DNA of 64,000 bases from Pseudorhodoplanes sp. GTDB lineage: Bacteria; Pseudomonadota; Alphaproteobacteria; Rhizobiales; Xanthobacteraceae. Shown piece after piece: positions 8,531-18,252 of the stretch (the stretch's first letter is position 1; the number at the start of each line of letters is the position of its first letter). The notes beneath the pieces are model-generated. The model had not been told where the DNA came from. It saw only the letters and a program-made list of their open reading frames with translations, and did no database searches. The translations under genes were made by a program, and so were the position numbers. Location: positions 124,001-188,000 of the forward strand of contig JALHOD010000004.1 in NCBI GenBank assembly GCA_022843165.1, written 5' to 3'.

Positions 8531-8923
8531 TTATCCGCCGACCGCGATCCCGCTGCCGTTGCTGACGGTCTGGTTCAGCTTGCGGGTGATGCCTTCAAGG
8601 CGTTCCGACGCCGCATTGAGCGCGGCGATGATCGCGGCCTGGGTCTGCTGCGCGCGATCCGCGGCCACCACCCGGGCATCCTGCAGGCCGGCCAGTTCCT
8701 CCTCCATCCGGCGGATCTTCTTGCCCGCCTCGACCAGTTCGTCGGCGACCGTCAGCGCCGCCATGACCGTCAGCCGCGAATCCCCGACCTCGCCAAAGTT
8801 GCCACGCAGTTGCTCGATGCGGTCGTCGATATCCTTGGCGAGCCGCATCAGATGGTCCTCCTGCCCGTCCTCGCAGGCCATCCGGTATTGCCGGCCGTTG
8901 ATCGTGACATTCACCTGCGCCAT
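8531..8923 (-). CDS. zapA: Cell division protein ZapA
   Basis: 130 residues. The N-terminal ZapA head reads MAQVNVTINGRQYRMACEDGQ and is followed by LAKDIDDRIEQLRGN and a predicted coiled coil (ADELVEAGKKIRRMEEELAGL). ZapA binds FtsZ and bundles protofilaments at the division site. The protein is longer than the E. coli form by an Ala/Gln-rich C-terminal helix ending in GIAVGG, a common alphaproteobacterial feature. It precedes ssrS and follows a DUF4164 coiled-coil gene 18 bases upstream, with which it should be co-transcribed. Confidence 0.93.
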   Translation of the reverse strand: MAQVNVTINGRQYRMACEDGQEDHLMRLAKDIDDRIEQLRGNFGEVGDSRLTVMAALTVADELVEAGKKIRRMEEELAGLQDARVVAADRAQQTQAAIIAALNAASERLEGITRKLNQTVSNGSGIAVGG

Positions 8924-8941
8924 GCGATCTGTCCCCGGCGG

Positions 8942-9223
8942 TCAGCGGTCATTGGCTTCGATGACGGAACGGATGGTGTCGATGGCAAGATCGAGCCGCC
9001 GTGCGATCTCGCGGTTGGTGGTCTCCAGTTGCCGCGCATGGGCCGCCGCCGCGTCGAGCTCGGCCGCCAGCCGCGAGCGGTCCCCGCCCAGAGCATGTAA
9101 TTGCGCGACAAGCTGGTCTTCGCCGCGATCGGCCTCGCGGCGCCGCTCGACAGCCGCCTCCAGCGCGTCCAGCGCCAACGCCAGACGCCGCGTCGCATTC
9201 TCGATCGCACTCGGATCGGTCAT
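8942..9223 (-). CDS. DUF4164-type coiled-coil protein
   Basis: 93 residues, almost entirely helical and coiled-coil (RLALALDALEAAVERRREAD and LETTNREIARRLDLAIDTIR), with no membrane segment or catalytic motif. The ATG at 9223 (MTDPSAIENATRR) is taken as start since upstream in-frame sequence is arginine-rich and shadow-like. Hyphomicrobiales genomes commonly carry a DUF4164 protein next to zapA, so a role as a division-associated coiled coil, perhaps a ZapB-like partner of ZapA, is a reasonable inference but not shown by the sequence. Confidence 0.75.
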   Translation of the reverse strand: MTDPSAIENATRRLALALDALEAAVERRREADRGEDQLVAQLHALGGDRSRLAAELDAAAAHARQLETTNREIARRLDLAIDTIRSVIEANDR

Positions 9224-9395
9224 GGACCCTGAACTCGCAAACGGGAACTCGCGTGACTCGAAAAGTCTTTTGCAGCAAGGCCTTAACTCAAAAAGCCTAA
9301 ATTGCTGGTTCAACGCCGTCAACGCTGCCCATGCCGTCGTCCCCATATTCCCGCCGCGCCCTGTGCAAAGCGCCTGCGGCGGCGGCGGCAGCGCG

Positions 9396-9423
9396 TTGGA
9401 CTCATGACGTTCGCGTGTTATGT
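9396..9423 (+). promoter_or_regulatory. Putative sigma-70 promoter of tkt
   Basis: TTGGAC at 9396-9401, a 16-base spacer, then TTATGT at 9418-9423. Transcription would start near 9430, about 25 bases before the tkt ATG at 9454. It lies in the divergent spacer between the DUF4164/zapA genes and tkt. Match to consensus is fair; not tested. Confidence 0.4.
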
Positions 9424-9453
9424 CCCGCCACCACGGAACGGCCCTTAAACACA

Positions 9454-11493
9454 ATGAACGCAAGACCTTCGGCGGCCGCGGCCGCTGCACAACCGGACAT
9501 TTCCGCCATGTCACGCGCCGATCACGACCGCATGGCGAACGCCATTCGCGCGCTCTCGATGGATGCCGTCGAGCAAGCCAAATCAGGCCATCCCGGCCTG
9601 CCGATGGGCGCCGCCGACATCGCGACCGTGCTGTTCACACAGTTCCTGAAATTCGATCCGGCCGATCCGAAATGGCCGGACCGCGACCGCTTCGTGCTCT
9701 CCGCCGGTCACGGCTCGATGCTGATCTATTCGCTGCTGCATCTGCTCGGCTACGAGGCGATGACGATCGACCAGCTCAAGCGCTTCCGCCAGCTCGGTTC
9801 GATCACCGCCGGCCATCCCGAATACGGTCACACGCCCGGGATCGAGACCACGACCGGACCGCTCGGCCAGGGCATCGCAAACGCCGTCGGCATGGCGATT
9901 GCGGAACGGCACCTTGCCGCGGTGTTCGGCGACATCGTCGATCACAAGACCTATGTGCTCGCCTCCGACGGTGACCTGATGGAAGGCATCAGCCAGGAAG
10001 CCATCGCGCTCGCCGGCCATCTCAAGCTGAGCAGGCTGGTCGTGCTGTTCGACGACAACGGCATCACCATCGACGGCAAGCTCTCGCTGTCGGACTCGGT
10101 CGATCAGGTGAAGCGGTTCGAAGCCGCTGGCTGGCGCGCGGAACGCATCGACGGCCACGATCCGGAAGCCATTGCCGCCGCGCTCGCGCGCGCGCAGGAG
10201 GCGGAGCATCCCTCGCTGATCGCCTGCAAGACCACGATCGGCTTCGGCTCGCCCGCCAAGGCCGGCAGCGAGAAGGCGCATGGCTCGCCGCTCGGCGCCG
10301 ACGAGATCGCGGCCACCCGCAAGAAGCTCGGCTGGGATTATCCGGCGTTTGAAATTCCCGGCGACATCCGCGCGCTCTGGAGCAAGGCCGGGCAGCGCTC
10401 GAAAGAGACGCACAGGGCCTGGGACAAGAAACTCGCCGCTCTGCCTGCCGGAACGCGCGCCGAATTCGAACGCCGCATCAAGGGCGAATTGCCGAAAGAC
10501 AAGCTCGCCGCCACGGTGCGCGCGGTGAAAGAGACGCTGGCAAAGGCGCCAAAGGACATCGCCACCCGCTCGGCGTCGGAATTCGCGCTGGAATCGCTGT
10601 GCGACACCGTGCCGGAGATGATCGGCGGCTCCGCCGACCTCACCGGCTCCAACAACACCCGCACCAAGTCGATGAAGGCGATGAATGCGTCGGATTTCTC
10701 CGGCCGCTTCATCCATTACGGCATTCGCGAGCACGGCATGGCCGCCGCCATGAACGGCATGGCGCTGCATGGCGGCGTCATTCCCTATTCCGGCACGTTC
10801 CTGGTGTTCTCAGATTATTGCCGCCCGGCGATCCGGCTCGCGGCGCTGATGGGCGAGCGCGTCATTCATGTAATGACGCACGACTCGATCGGTCTCGGCG
10901 AAGACGGCCCGACCCATCAGCCGGTCGAGCACATGGCCGCCTTGCGCGCGATTCCGAACCTGCTGGTGTTCCGCCCCTGCGACGTGGTCGAAACGCTGGA
11001 ATGCTGGGAACTCGCATTGAATGCGAAGGATCGCCCGAGCGTGCTGGCGCTCACGCGCCAGAACCTGCCGCAATTGCGGCCGGTCGCCGACGCCGACAAT
11101 ATCTGCGCGGCCGGTGCCTACGAAATCGCGGGCCCCGACGGCGCCGCCGACATCTCGATCTTCGCGTCGGGCTCGGAAGTCGCGATCGCGGTCGAGGCCG
11201 CCCGGCTGATCGCCGAAAAAGGTGTCGCGGCGCGCGTGGTCTCGGTGCCGTGCTTCGAATTGCTGCGCGAGGCGCCGGCCGAGAAGCGCCGCGCCATCAT
11301 CGGCACCGCTAAGGTGAAGGTCGGCGTGGAAGCCGGCGTCCGCCAGGGCTGGGACGAGATCATCGGCTCCGACGGCATCTTCATCGGCATGAGCGGCTTC
11401 GGCGCCAGCGCGCCCTACAAGGAATTGTACAAACATTTCGGCATCACGCCGGAGGCGATCGCCCAAGCGGCGCTGGCCAGGCTGGGCCGCTAG
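9454..11493 (+). CDS. tkt: Transketolase
   Basis: 679 residues, the usual size. Transketolase moves two-carbon ketol units in the pentose phosphate pathway using thiamine diphosphate. Motifs seen: [18 protein letters not shown] near the N-terminus, [12 protein letters not shown], the ThDP/metal segment [14 protein letters not shown] with downstream DDNGITIDG, and [18 protein letters not shown] with [19 protein letters not shown] in the second half. ATG at 9454 gives a short Ala-rich leader; ATG at 9508 ([19 protein letters not shown]) is an alternative closer to many homologues. It heads the tkt-gap-pgk-fba row on this strand, though gap appears to have its own promoter. Confidence 0.97.
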   Translation: MNARPSAAAAAAQPDISAMSRADHDRMANAIRALSMDAVEQAKSGHPGLPMGAADIATVLFTQFLKFDPADPKWPDRDRFVLSAGHGSMLIYSLLHLLGYEAMTIDQLKRFRQLGSITAGHPEYGHTPGIETTTGPLGQGIANAVGMAIAERHLAAVFGDIVDHKTYVLASDGDLMEGISQEAIALAGHLKLSRLVVLFDDNGITIDGKLSLSDSVDQVKRFEAAGWRAERIDGHDPEAIAAALARAQEAEHPSLIACKTTIGFGSPAKAGSEKAHGSPLGADEIAATRKKLGWDYPAFEIPGDIRALWSKAGQRSKETHRAWDKKLAALPAGTRAEFERRIKGELPKDKLAATVRAVKETLAKAPKDIATRSASEFALESLCDTVPEMIGGSADLTGSNNTRTKSMKAMNASDFSGRFIHYGIREHGMAAAMNGMALHGGVIPYSGTFLVFSDYCRPAIRLAALMGERVIHVMTHDSIGLGEDGPTHQPVEHMAALRAIPNLLVFRPCDVVETLECWELALNAKDRPSVLALTRQNLPQLRPVADADNICAAGAYEIAGPDGAADISIFASGSEVAIAVEAARLIAEKGVAARVVSVPCFELLREAPAEKRRAIIGTAKVKVGVEAGVRQGWDEIIGSDGIFIGMSGFGASAPYKELYKHFGITPEAIAQAALARLGR

Positions 11494-11608
11494 CGAAGAC
11501 TGGCCCGCGACCGGCACCATTGCGGGCATGTCCGGAACGGCTCCAGACAGGCACTCCTGCGGGCATGGCAGCCATTTACCGCGTGCCGCGCAAAAGGCCC
11601 GATAGCGA

Positions 11609-11636
11609 TTGAGTTGCAGGCGAAAACCGCTATATC
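11609..11636 (+). promoter_or_regulatory. Putative sigma-70 promoter of gap
   Basis: TTGAGT at 11609-11614, 16-base spacer, TATATC at 11631-11636 (a CTATAT register is also possible). It is about 45 bases before the gap ATG at 11682, inside the 188-base tkt-gap spacer that has no terminator-like hairpin with a T-run. Suggests gap-pgk can be expressed apart from tkt. Confidence 0.45.
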
Positions 11637-11681
11637 CAAGCCAAATTCGATCGAAAGCCACGCCAGCCGGGAGTTTCTGAC

Positions 11682-12689
11682 ATGACAGTCCGCGTCGCCA
11701 TCAACGGGTTCGGCCGCATCGGCCGCAATGTCCTGCGCGCCATCGCCGAAAGCGGCCGCAAGGACATCGAAGTCGTGGCGATCAACGATCTCGGCCCGGT
11801 CGAGACCAACGCGCATCTGCTGCGCTTCGACTCGGTGCACGGCCGCTTTCCGGGCGAAGTGACGGTGGACGGCGACACGATCTCGGTCGGCAACGGCAAG
11901 ATCAAGGTCACCGCGATCAAGGACCCCTCCACCCTGCCCTGGAAGGATCTCGGCGTCGACATCGCGATGGAATGCACCGGCATCTTCACCGCCAAGGACA
12001 AGGCGTCCGCGCATCTGACCGCGGGCGCCAAGCGCGTGCTGATTTCCGCACCCGGCGAGAATTCCGATCTCACCGTCGTCTATGGCGTGAACCACGACAA
12101 GCTGACCAAGGATCACAAGATCGTCTCGAATGCCTCCTGCACCACCAACTGCCTCGCGCCAGTGGCCAAGGTGCTGAACGACGCGGTCGGCATCGACAAG
12201 GGCTTCATGACCACGATCCACGCCTATACCGGCGATCAGCCCACGCTCGACACCATGCACAAGGATCTCTACCGCGCGCGCGCCGCGGCGCTCTCGATGA
12301 TCCCGACCTCGACCGGCGCGGCCAAGGCGGTCGGTCTCGTGCTGCCGGAACTGAACGGCAAGCTCGACGGCGTCGCCATCCGCGTGCCGACGCCGAATGT
12401 CTCGGTCGTCGATTTCAAGTTCGTCGCCAAGAAGGCGACCAGCAAGGACGAGATCAACGGCGCGATCAAGCGCGCCGCCGAGCAGCAGCTCAAGGGCATT
12501 CTCGGTTATACCGACGCGCCGAACGTCTCGATCGACTTCAACCACGATCCGCATTCCTCGATCTTCCACATGGACCAGACCAAGGTGATGGACGGCACGC
12601 TTGTGCGCGTGATGTCGTGGTACGATAACGAATGGGGCTTCTCCAACCGCATGTCGGATACCGCGGTGGCGATGGGCAAGCTGATCTGA
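11682..12689 (+). CDS. gap: Glyceraldehyde-3-phosphate dehydrogenase, type I
   Basis: 335 residues. It oxidises glyceraldehyde-3-phosphate to 1,3-bisphosphoglycerate with NAD(P). The N-terminal Rossmann motif is [17 protein letters not shown], and the catalytic cysteine is Cys153 in [12 protein letters not shown]. The domain-closing [12 protein letters not shown] is at the C-terminus. The second-strand end reads VVAINDLG, with Asp as in many NAD-preferring enzymes, but cofactor choice is not certain. It sits 19 bases upstream of pgk, so the two enzymes that share 1,3-bisphosphoglycerate are co-expressed. Confidence 0.97.
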   Translation: MTVRVAINGFGRIGRNVLRAIAESGRKDIEVVAINDLGPVETNAHLLRFDSVHGRFPGEVTVDGDTISVGNGKIKVTAIKDPSTLPWKDLGVDIAMECTGIFTAKDKASAHLTAGAKRVLISAPGENSDLTVVYGVNHDKLTKDHKIVSNASCTTNCLAPVAKVLNDAVGIDKGFMTTIHAYTGDQPTLDTMHKDLYRARAAALSMIPTSTGAAKAVGLVLPELNGKLDGVAIRVPTPNVSVVDFKFVAKKATSKDEINGAIKRAAEQQLKGILGYTDAPNVSIDFNHDPHSSIFHMDQTKVMDGTLVRVMSWYDNEWGFSNRMSDTAVAMGKLI

Positions 12690-12708
12690 TCGTCATTGCG
12701 GGTTTGTC

Positions 12709-13902
12709 ATGAGCGCGTTCCGTACCCTCGATCAGGTTGACGTCAAGGGCAAACGCGTCCTTGTCCGCGTCGATCTCAACGTGCCGATGGACAGCGGCAA
12801 GGTGACGGACGCGACGCGCATCGAGCGCATCGCGCCGACCATCACCGAGATCGCCGACAAGGGCGGCAAGGTGATCCTGCTTGCGCATTTCGGCCGGCCC
12901 AAGGGACGCGATCCGAAGGACTCGCTCAAGCCCGTCGCCGCCGCCGTCGCTGACATCATCAAGCGACCGGTCGCCTTCGCCGAGGATTGCATCGGAGATG
13001 TCGCGAAAGCCGCGATCGACAAGATGCAGCCGGGCGAGATTCTCTGTCTGGAGAACACGCGCTTCTACAAGGAAGAAGAGAAGAGCGATCCCTCCTTCGT
13101 CGAGAAGCTCGCCGCGCTCGGCGACATCTACGTCAACGACGCCTTCTCCGCCGCGCACCGCGCGCATGCCTCGACGGAAGGCCTTGGCCACAAGCTGCCG
13201 GCCTATGCCGGCCGTACCATGCAGGCGGAAGTCGAAGCCCTGTCGAAGGCGCTGGAACATCCGCAGCGTCCGGTAGCGGCGGTGGCGGGCGGCGCGAAAG
13301 TGTCCACCAAGCTCGACCTGCTCGGCAACCTGCTCGACAAGGTGGATGTGCTGATCATCGGCGGCGCGATGGCCAATACCTTTCTGCTTGCGCAAGGCAA
13401 GAGCGTCGGTAAATCGCTGGTCGAACAGGACCTGCTGCCGACGGCCCGCGAGATCATGGCCAAGGCAAAGGCCAAGGGCCGCGAGATCGTGCTGCCGGTG
13501 GACGTCGTGGTGGCGAAGGAGTTCAGGGCGCACGCGCCCTCGCGCGTGGTCGATGTCGAGCATGTCGCCGCCGACGAGATGATCCTGGATATCGGCCCGC
13601 GCAGCGTCGAGCACGTGATCTCGGTGCTGGCCCGCAGCAAGACCCTGGTCTGGAACGGCCCGTTCGGCGCCTTCGAGATGGAGCCGTTCGACAACGGCAC
13701 CGTGGCCGTGGCCGAAGCCGCCGCGGAACTGACACAAGCCGGAAAGATCATTTCGGTCGCGGGCGGTGGCGACACCGTGGCCGCCCTCAATGTGGCGGGC
13801 GCGGCCGGCCGGTTTTCCTATGTATCCACAGCCGGCGGGGCCTTCCTGGAATGGCTTGAGGGCAAAAGCCTGCCGGGCGTCGAGATATTAAGGGCAAAAT
13901 GA
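12709..13902 (+). CDS. pgk: Phosphoglycerate kinase
   Basis: 397 residues, normal bacterial length. It transfers phosphate between 1,3-bisphosphoglycerate and ADP. The family opens with [19 protein letters not shown], continues with [26 protein letters not shown] and [14 protein letters not shown] in the N-domain, then [19 protein letters not shown] and the C-terminal nucleotide site WNGPFGAFE with [15 protein letters not shown] at 12709 follows gap by 19 bases. A stable stem lies just past the stop codon. Confidence 0.97.
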   Translation: MSAFRTLDQVDVKGKRVLVRVDLNVPMDSGKVTDATRIERIAPTITEIADKGGKVILLAHFGRPKGRDPKDSLKPVAAAVADIIKRPVAFAEDCIGDVAKAAIDKMQPGEILCLENTRFYKEEEKSDPSFVEKLAALGDIYVNDAFSAAHRAHASTEGLGHKLPAYAGRTMQAEVEALSKALEHPQRPVAAVAGGAKVSTKLDLLGNLLDKVDVLIIGGAMANTFLLAQGKSVGKSLVEQDLLPTAREIMAKAKAKGREIVLPVDVVVAKEFRAHAPSRVVDVEHVAADEMILDIGPRSVEHVISVLARSKTLVWNGPFGAFEMEPFDNGTVAVAEAAAELTQAGKIISVAGGGDTVAALNVAGAAGRFSYVSTAGGAFLEWLEGKSLPGVEILRAK

Positions 13903-13909
13903 CGCCGCC

Positions 13910-13932
13910 CCTTCCCGCCCGGCGCGGGAAGG
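13910..13932 (+). other. GC-rich hairpin in the pgk-fba spacer
   Basis: CCTTCCCGC (13910-13918) pairs perfectly with GCGGGAAGG (13924-13932) across a 5-base loop, 8 bases after the pgk stop. No T-run follows, so a classical intrinsic terminator is doubtful. It may protect the 3' end of gap-pgk mRNA or lower expression of fba; both are inferences. Confidence 0.4.
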
Positions 13933-13991
13933 ATGTAAACAATGCCGCAAAAGGCCGGCCTGCCCGGCGCCTGGCATGAGGAGACGCACGA

Positions 13992-15017
13992 ATGAATCTC
14001 GCTGAACTGAACAAGGTCGCGGTCGCCATGGTCGCGCCGGGCAAGGGCATTCTGGCGGCCGACGAATCCTCGGGCACGATCAAGAAGCGGTTCGACGGCA
14101 TCGGCGTAGAATCGACCGAGGACAATCGCCGCGACTATCGCGAAATGATGTTCCGCACCAATGAGGCGATGTCGAAATACATTTCCGGCGTCATCCTCTA
14201 CGACGAGACCATCTGGCAGAAGGCCAAGGACGGCACGCCGCTGGTCGAGGTGATCAGGAAGTCCGGCGCGATCCCCGGCATCAAGGTGGACGAAGGCACC
14301 AAGCCGCTGCCGAACTGCCCGGGCGAACTCATCACCATCGGCCTCGACAAACTCGCCGACCGGCTGCCGAAATATTACGACCAGGGTGCGCGTTTCGCAA
14401 AATGGCGTGCAGTAATCGATATCGCCCCCGGCATCCCGAGCTACACCGCGATCCTCACCAATGCACATGCGCTGGCGCGCTACGCCGCGCTCTGCCAGCA
14501 GGCGCAGATCGTGCCGATCGTGGAGCCGGAAGTGCTGATGGACGGCGATCACGACATCGACCGCTGCGTCGAGGTCACCGAATTCGTGCTGAAGGAAACG
14601 TTCCAGCAGCTCTACTATCAGCGCGTGCCGCTGGAAGGCATCGTGCTGAAGCCGAACATGGCGGTCGCCGGCAAGAAGAGCGCAAAGAAAGCGTCCGTTC
14701 AGGAAGTCGCCGAGAAGACCGTGCGCATGCTCAAAAACTGCGTGCCGGGCGCGGTGCCGGGCATCGCCTTCCTGTCGGGCGGCCAGTCCGACGAAGAGGC
14801 GACGGCGCATCTCGACGCCATGAACAAGATCGGCAACCTGCCATGGAACCTGACTTTCTCCTATGGCCGCGCGCTGCAGGCGGCGCCGCAGAAAGCGTGG
14901 TCGGGCAAATCCGAGAATGTCGCCGCCGCGCAGCGCGCCTTCCTGCATCGCGCGCAGATGAACGGCCTCGCCTCCCTCGGCCAGTGGAAATCCGATCTGG
15001 AAAAGAAGGCGGCATGA
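13992..15017 (+). CDS. fba: Fructose-bisphosphate aldolase, class I
   Basis: 341 residues of the animal/plant-like class I aldolase family, which cleaves fructose-1,6-bisphosphate by a Schiff base. The N-terminus reads VAPGKGILAADESSGTIKKRF; the Schiff-base lysine is Lys220 in EGIVLKPNMA; FLSGGQSDEEAT supplies the phosphate-binding region. A SYGRALQAAPQKAW segment near the end matches the family. The terminal Tyr of vertebrate enzymes is absent (the protein ends KSDLEKKAA). It follows pgk on the same strand with an 89-base spacer containing a hairpin. Confidence 0.96.
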   Translation: MNLAELNKVAVAMVAPGKGILAADESSGTIKKRFDGIGVESTEDNRRDYREMMFRTNEAMSKYISGVILYDETIWQKAKDGTPLVEVIRKSGAIPGIKVDEGTKPLPNCPGELITIGLDKLADRLPKYYDQGARFAKWRAVIDIAPGIPSYTAILTNAHALARYAALCQQAQIVPIVEPEVLMDGDHDIDRCVEVTEFVLKETFQQLYYQRVPLEGIVLKPNMAVAGKKSAKKASVQEVAEKTVRMLKNCVPGAVPGIAFLSGGQSDEEATAHLDAMNKIGNLPWNLTFSYGRALQAAPQKAWSGKSENVAAAQRAFLHRAQMNGLASLGQWKSDLEKKAA

Positions 15018-15024
15018 CCGCGCA

Positions 15025-15048
15025 CCTCTCCCGTGTCCGCGGGAGAGG
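15025..15048 (+). repeat. Short palindromic repeat unit after fba
   Basis: CCTCTCCCG (15025-15033) pairs with CGGGAGAGG (15040-15048). No T-run follows. The sequence matches the core of the much longer inverted repeat at 40572-40739 (CCCTCTCC...GGGAGAGGG), so this is probably a short copy of the same intergenic repeat family, and may also act as an mRNA 3' stem. Confidence 0.5.
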
Positions 15049-15087
15049 GTCAAATTGCCGCCCGATTACAGCCGCATCTGACTGGCG

Positions 15088-15747
15088 ATGATATCTCGAC
15101 GGCAAAGAAAAGAACCGGAACACCCCGCCCCGCGGCTTTACCTCGTCACGCCGGTGATCGGGGAGATCGGCGATTTTGCCGACAGGCTGCGCGAGGCGCT
15201 GTCCGCCGCCGATATCGCCGCCGTGCTGCTGCGGCTGGCGCCTGCCGACGAACGCACGCTGATCAATCGCGTCAAGGCGCTTGCGAAGATCGTGCAGGAC
15301 AAGGATGCCGCGCTCATCCTTGACGGCCATGCCGACATCGTCGCGCGCAGCGGTGCCGACGGCGCACACCTGACCGGCATCGCCGCGTTTGAAGAAGCGG
15401 TCGGCAGCCTGAAGCCGGACCGCATCGCCGGCGCCGGCGGCTTCGAAACCCGCCACGACACGATGCTCGCCGCCGAACGCGGCGCCGACTACATCCTGTT
15501 CGGCGAACCGGACGAGACCGGGCACCGGCCCGCGCGCGAGGCCGTGCTGGAGCGCGTCGCCTGGTGGGCGGAAGTGTTTGAAATTCCCGGCGTCGCCTAT
15601 GCCGCCAGTCTCGACGACATCCCGGAGCTGGTGCAGGCCGGCGCGGACTTTGTCGCCGTCGGCGATTTCATGTTCAGCGATCCGCGCGGACTGCGCGCGA
15701 TGGCCGGCGCTGCGCAACAGGCGCTGCTGGCGGAGCCGGTGTCATGA
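15088..15747 (+). CDS. Thiamine phosphate synthase-like TIM-barrel protein
   Basis: 219 residues of the ThiE/TenI superfamily. Visible segments are PRLYLVTPVIGEIGDFADRL at the N-terminus, VLLRLAPADE, DAALILDGHADIVARSGADGAHL (the hypopyrimidine-diphosphate binding face), and ADYILFGEPDE followed by EIPGVAYAASLDDIPELVQAGADFVAVGDFM. ThiE joins the pyrimidine and thiazole halves of thiamine. However, the classical GQ-D motif is diverged (LFGE) and no other thiamine gene adjoins, so it may be a TenI-like or unassigned paralogue. It overlaps the next gene by 4 bases (ATGA), implying translational coupling. Confidence 0.75.
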   Translation: MISRRQRKEPEHPAPRLYLVTPVIGEIGDFADRLREALSAADIAAVLLRLAPADERTLINRVKALAKIVQDKDAALILDGHADIVARSGADGAHLTGIAAFEEAVGSLKPDRIAGAGGFETRHDTMLAAERGADYILFGEPDETGHRPAREAVLERVAWWAEVFEIPGVAYAASLDDIPELVQAGADFVAVGDFMFSDPRGLRAMAGAAQQALLAEPVS

Positions 15748-16727
15748 TCGCGCTTCGCCTCGTCCTCGTGACCACCATAACGCTCGCCATGACGGCAGGC
15801 GCCGGTGCGCAAGGCGCCAAGCCGCAGCCCAAACCCAGGCCCGACCCCGCGCCGGCCGCGGCACCGTCGCCCTCGGGCAACGTCGATATCGCCTACGGCG
15901 CCTATCAGCGCGGCTATTACATGACCGCCTTCGCCGCAGCGACCAAGCGCGTCGAGGACAAGAGCGATCCCGCAGCCATGACGCTGCTCGGTCTGCTCTA
16001 TGCCGACGGCCTGGGCGTGCCGCAGAACGATGTGAAAGCCGCCGAATGGTACAAGCTCGCCGCCGATCGCGGCGACCGCGAAGCGATGTTCGCGCTCGCG
16101 ATGTTCCGCATCGTCGGACGCGGCGGCCCGAAGAACCGCGACGAGAGTGCCAAGCTGTTCGCTGCCGCCGCCAAGCTGGGACATGCAGCTGCGGCCTACA
16201 ATCTCGCTCTCCTCTATATGGAAGGGCAGCAGTTCCCGCAGGATTTCGTCCGCGCGTCGGAATTGCTGCGAACCGCCGCCAATGCCGGCAATCCGGAGGC
16301 GCAATACGCGCTGGCGACGCTCCACAAGGAAGGACGCGGCGTCAAGAAGGACGACCGCGAGGCCACGCGCCTGCTCGGCGCCGCCGCGCTCGCCAACAAT
16401 CTCGACGCCCAGGTCGAATATGCCATCGCACTCTACAACGGCACCGGCGTCCCCAAGAACGAGGCTGCCGCGGCGGAGCTGCTGCGCAAGGCCGCCCGGC
16501 GCGGCGCACCGATCGCGCAGAACCGGCTGGCACGCATTCTGGCCACCGGCCGGGGGCTGAAGGCCGACCCGGTCGAGGCGGTGAAATGGCACATCGTCGC
16601 CAAGGCGGCGGGGGCCACCGACCTCTGGCTCGACGAATTCACGCAGAAACAGTCGCCGGAGACCCGCAGCGCGGCCGAAAAGGACGCCAAACCGTGGCTG
16701 GCGCTGATCGCGGCATCGCGCACCTAA
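15744..16727 (+). CDS. Secreted Sel1-repeat protein
   Basis: 327 residues. A signal peptide (LRLVLVTTITLAMTAGAGA, cleavage near residue 23) is followed by a proline-rich linker and then Sel1-like repeats with the pattern AxxLLGLLYADGLGVPQNDVKAA, e.g. AAYNLALLYMEGQQFPQDFVR and QYALATLHKEGRGVKKDD; about six to seven copies fill residues 45-290. Sel1 proteins are periplasmic or envelope scaffolds for protein contacts. Start ATG overlaps the ThiE-like stop by ATGA. There is no catalytic motif; partner and role are unknown. Confidence 0.85.
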   Translation: MIALRLVLVTTITLAMTAGAGAQGAKPQPKPRPDPAPAAAPSPSGNVDIAYGAYQRGYYMTAFAAATKRVEDKSDPAAMTLLGLLYADGLGVPQNDVKAAEWYKLAADRGDREAMFALAMFRIVGRGGPKNRDESAKLFAAAAKLGHAAAAYNLALLYMEGQQFPQDFVRASELLRTAANAGNPEAQYALATLHKEGRGVKKDDREATRLLGAAALANNLDAQVEYAIALYNGTGVPKNEAAAAELLRKAARRGAPIAQNRLARILATGRGLKADPVEAVKWHIVAKAAGATDLWLDEFTQKQSPETRSAAEKDAKPWLALIAASRT

Positions 16728-16853
16728 GCGCGATCAGGAAAAGTGGAAACCGGTTTTCCGTCCGCTCGCGCGAAAACACACACTTGACGGCGGTTGCAGG
16801 ACCGGGGCACACCACCCCGGAACCATCATTCCCCGAACACGACGGAACGCCTT

Positions 16854-17420
16854 ATGGCCAAAATCAATGGCAACGAAATTCGTCCTGGCATGGTCATCGA
16901 GTACCAGGACACGCTCTGGGTGGCGGTGAAGACCATGGCGGTGAAGCCGGGCAAGGGCCCGGCCTATAACCAAGTCGAACTGAAAAACCTGATCGACGGC
17001 CGCAAGCTCAACAACCGCTTCGGCTCCGACGAACGCGTCGAACGCGCCCGGCTGGAACAGAAGGATTTCCAGTATCTCTACAAGCAGGGCAACGCGCTGG
17101 TGTTCATGAACAACGACACCTACGAGCAGCTCGAATTGCAGGAAGAGTTTGTCGGCGAACGCGCCGCCTTCCTGCAGGACGGCATGACCGTCACGCTGGA
17201 AATGCATGAAGAGCGCCCGATCGGCATCAAGTTGCCCGATTATGTCACGCTCGCCATCGTCGAGGCCGATCCGGTCGTGAAGGGTCAGACCGCGTCGTCA
17301 TCCTACAAGCCGGCGCGCCTGGAAAACGGCCTGCGCGTCATGGTGCCGCCCTTCATCACCGCCGGGGAAAAGATCGTGGTCGACACCAACGAAGTCGCCT
17401 ACGTCCGCCGCGCCGAATAA
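16854..17420 (+). CDS. efp: Elongation factor P
   Basis: 188 residues, the exact size of E. coli EF-P. It rescues ribosomes stalled on polyproline. Start ATG at 16854 ([17 protein letters not shown]) is chosen because it gives the canonical N-terminus. Lys34 stands at the tip of the beta3-beta4 loop in [11 protein letters not shown], the site that is beta-lysylated by EpmA in species with that pathway. The C-terminal OB domain ends [18 protein letters not shown]. It is followed 34 bases later by the inositol-phosphatase gene on the same strand. Confidence 0.97.
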   Translation: MAKINGNEIRPGMVIEYQDTLWVAVKTMAVKPGKGPAYNQVELKNLIDGRKLNNRFGSDERVERARLEQKDFQYLYKQGNALVFMNNDTYEQLELQEEFVGERAAFLQDGMTVTLEMHEERPIGIKLPDYVTLAIVEADPVVKGQTASSSYKPARLENGLRVMVPPFITAGEKIVVDTNEVAYVRRAE

Positions 17421-17454
17421 TTCCGGATTTCCGCGAGGAGCGGACTTCAACATC

Positions 17455-18252
17455 ATGCTTCGCTCCGCTCTCCTGAACGTCATGATCAAGGCTGCGCGCA
17501 AGGCCGCGCGCGGCCTCACACGCGATTTCGGCGAAGTCGAAAAGCTGCAGGTCTCGATGAAAGGGCCGGCGAATTTCGTCTCCGCCGCCGACCGAAAGGC
17601 CGAACAGATCCTGCGCGAGGAATTGCTGACCGCGCGTCCCGGCTATTCCTTCCTCGGCGAGGAAAGCGGCAAGACCGAGGGCACCGACCAGACCCATACC
17701 TGGATCGTCGATCCGCTCGACGGCACCACCAATTTCCTGCACGGCATTCCGCATTTCTCGATCGCCATCGCGCTGGAGCGCGAAGGCGTGATCGTCGCCG
17801 GACTGGTCTACAATCCGATCAGCGACGAGATGTTCACCGCCGAGCGCGGCAAGGGCGCCTTCGTCAACGACCAGCGCCTGCGCGTCGCCAACCGCCAGCG
17901 CATGTCGGACGCCGTGGTGGCCTGCGGCCTGCCGCATCAGGGCCGCGGCGACCTCACATTGTTCCGCCAGGAATTCGGCGTGGTGCAGGAACAGGTTGCG
18001 GGCTTGCGCCGCTTCGGTTCGGCGGCGCTCGATCTCGCCTTCGTTGCGGCCGGCCGCTTCGACATCTACTGGGAGCGCAACCTGTCGCCTTGGGACATGG
18101 CGCCGGGCATCCTGCTGGTGCGTGAGGCCGGCGGCTTTGTCACCGATTGCGATGGCCACGACGCCATGATGATCAAGGGCGACATCATGGCCGGCAACGA
18201 CACCCTGCATCGCGCCTTGTTGAAGACGCTGAAGGACGCGCAAAACTCCTGA
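17455..18252 (+). CDS. suhB: Inositol monophosphatase family protein (SuhB-like)
   Basis: 265 residues of the Mg-dependent IMPase family. Metal ligands appear in LGEESG, the signature WIVDPLDGTTNFLHGIPHFS (near residue 83) and the C-terminal WDMAPGILLVREAGG. SuhB/IMPase proteins dephosphorylate inositol-1-phosphate and similar substrates; E. coli SuhB also acts in rRNA antitermination, which cannot be assumed here. It lies downstream of efp and converges end to end with the methyltransferase gene (stops adjacent at 18252/18253). Confidence 0.92.
   Translation: MLRSALLNVMIKAARKAARGLTRDFGEVEKLQVSMKGPANFVSAADRKAEQILREELLTARPGYSFLGEESGKTEGTDQTHTWIVDPLDGTTNFLHGIPHFSIAIALEREGVIVAGLVYNPISDEMFTAERGKGAFVNDQRLRVANRQRMSDAVVACGLPHQGRGDLTLFRQEFGVVQEQVAGLRRFGSAALDLAFVAAGRFDIYWERNLSPWDMAPGILLVREAGGFVTDCDGHDAMMIKGDIMAGNDTLHRALLKTLKDAQNS

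Noticed and set aside
9583-10770. Long open frame on the strand opposite tkt (and similar ones opposite prpE, pntB, pntAA, ABC exporter)
   Set aside because: These are antisense shadows of GC-rich coding regions. They have low-complexity, Arg/His-rich translations and no recognisable domains.
15088-15747. Certain assignment as ThiE
   Set aside because: Core motifs are diverged and no thiamine gene is adjacent; a TenI-like or other TIM-barrel role cannot be excluded.
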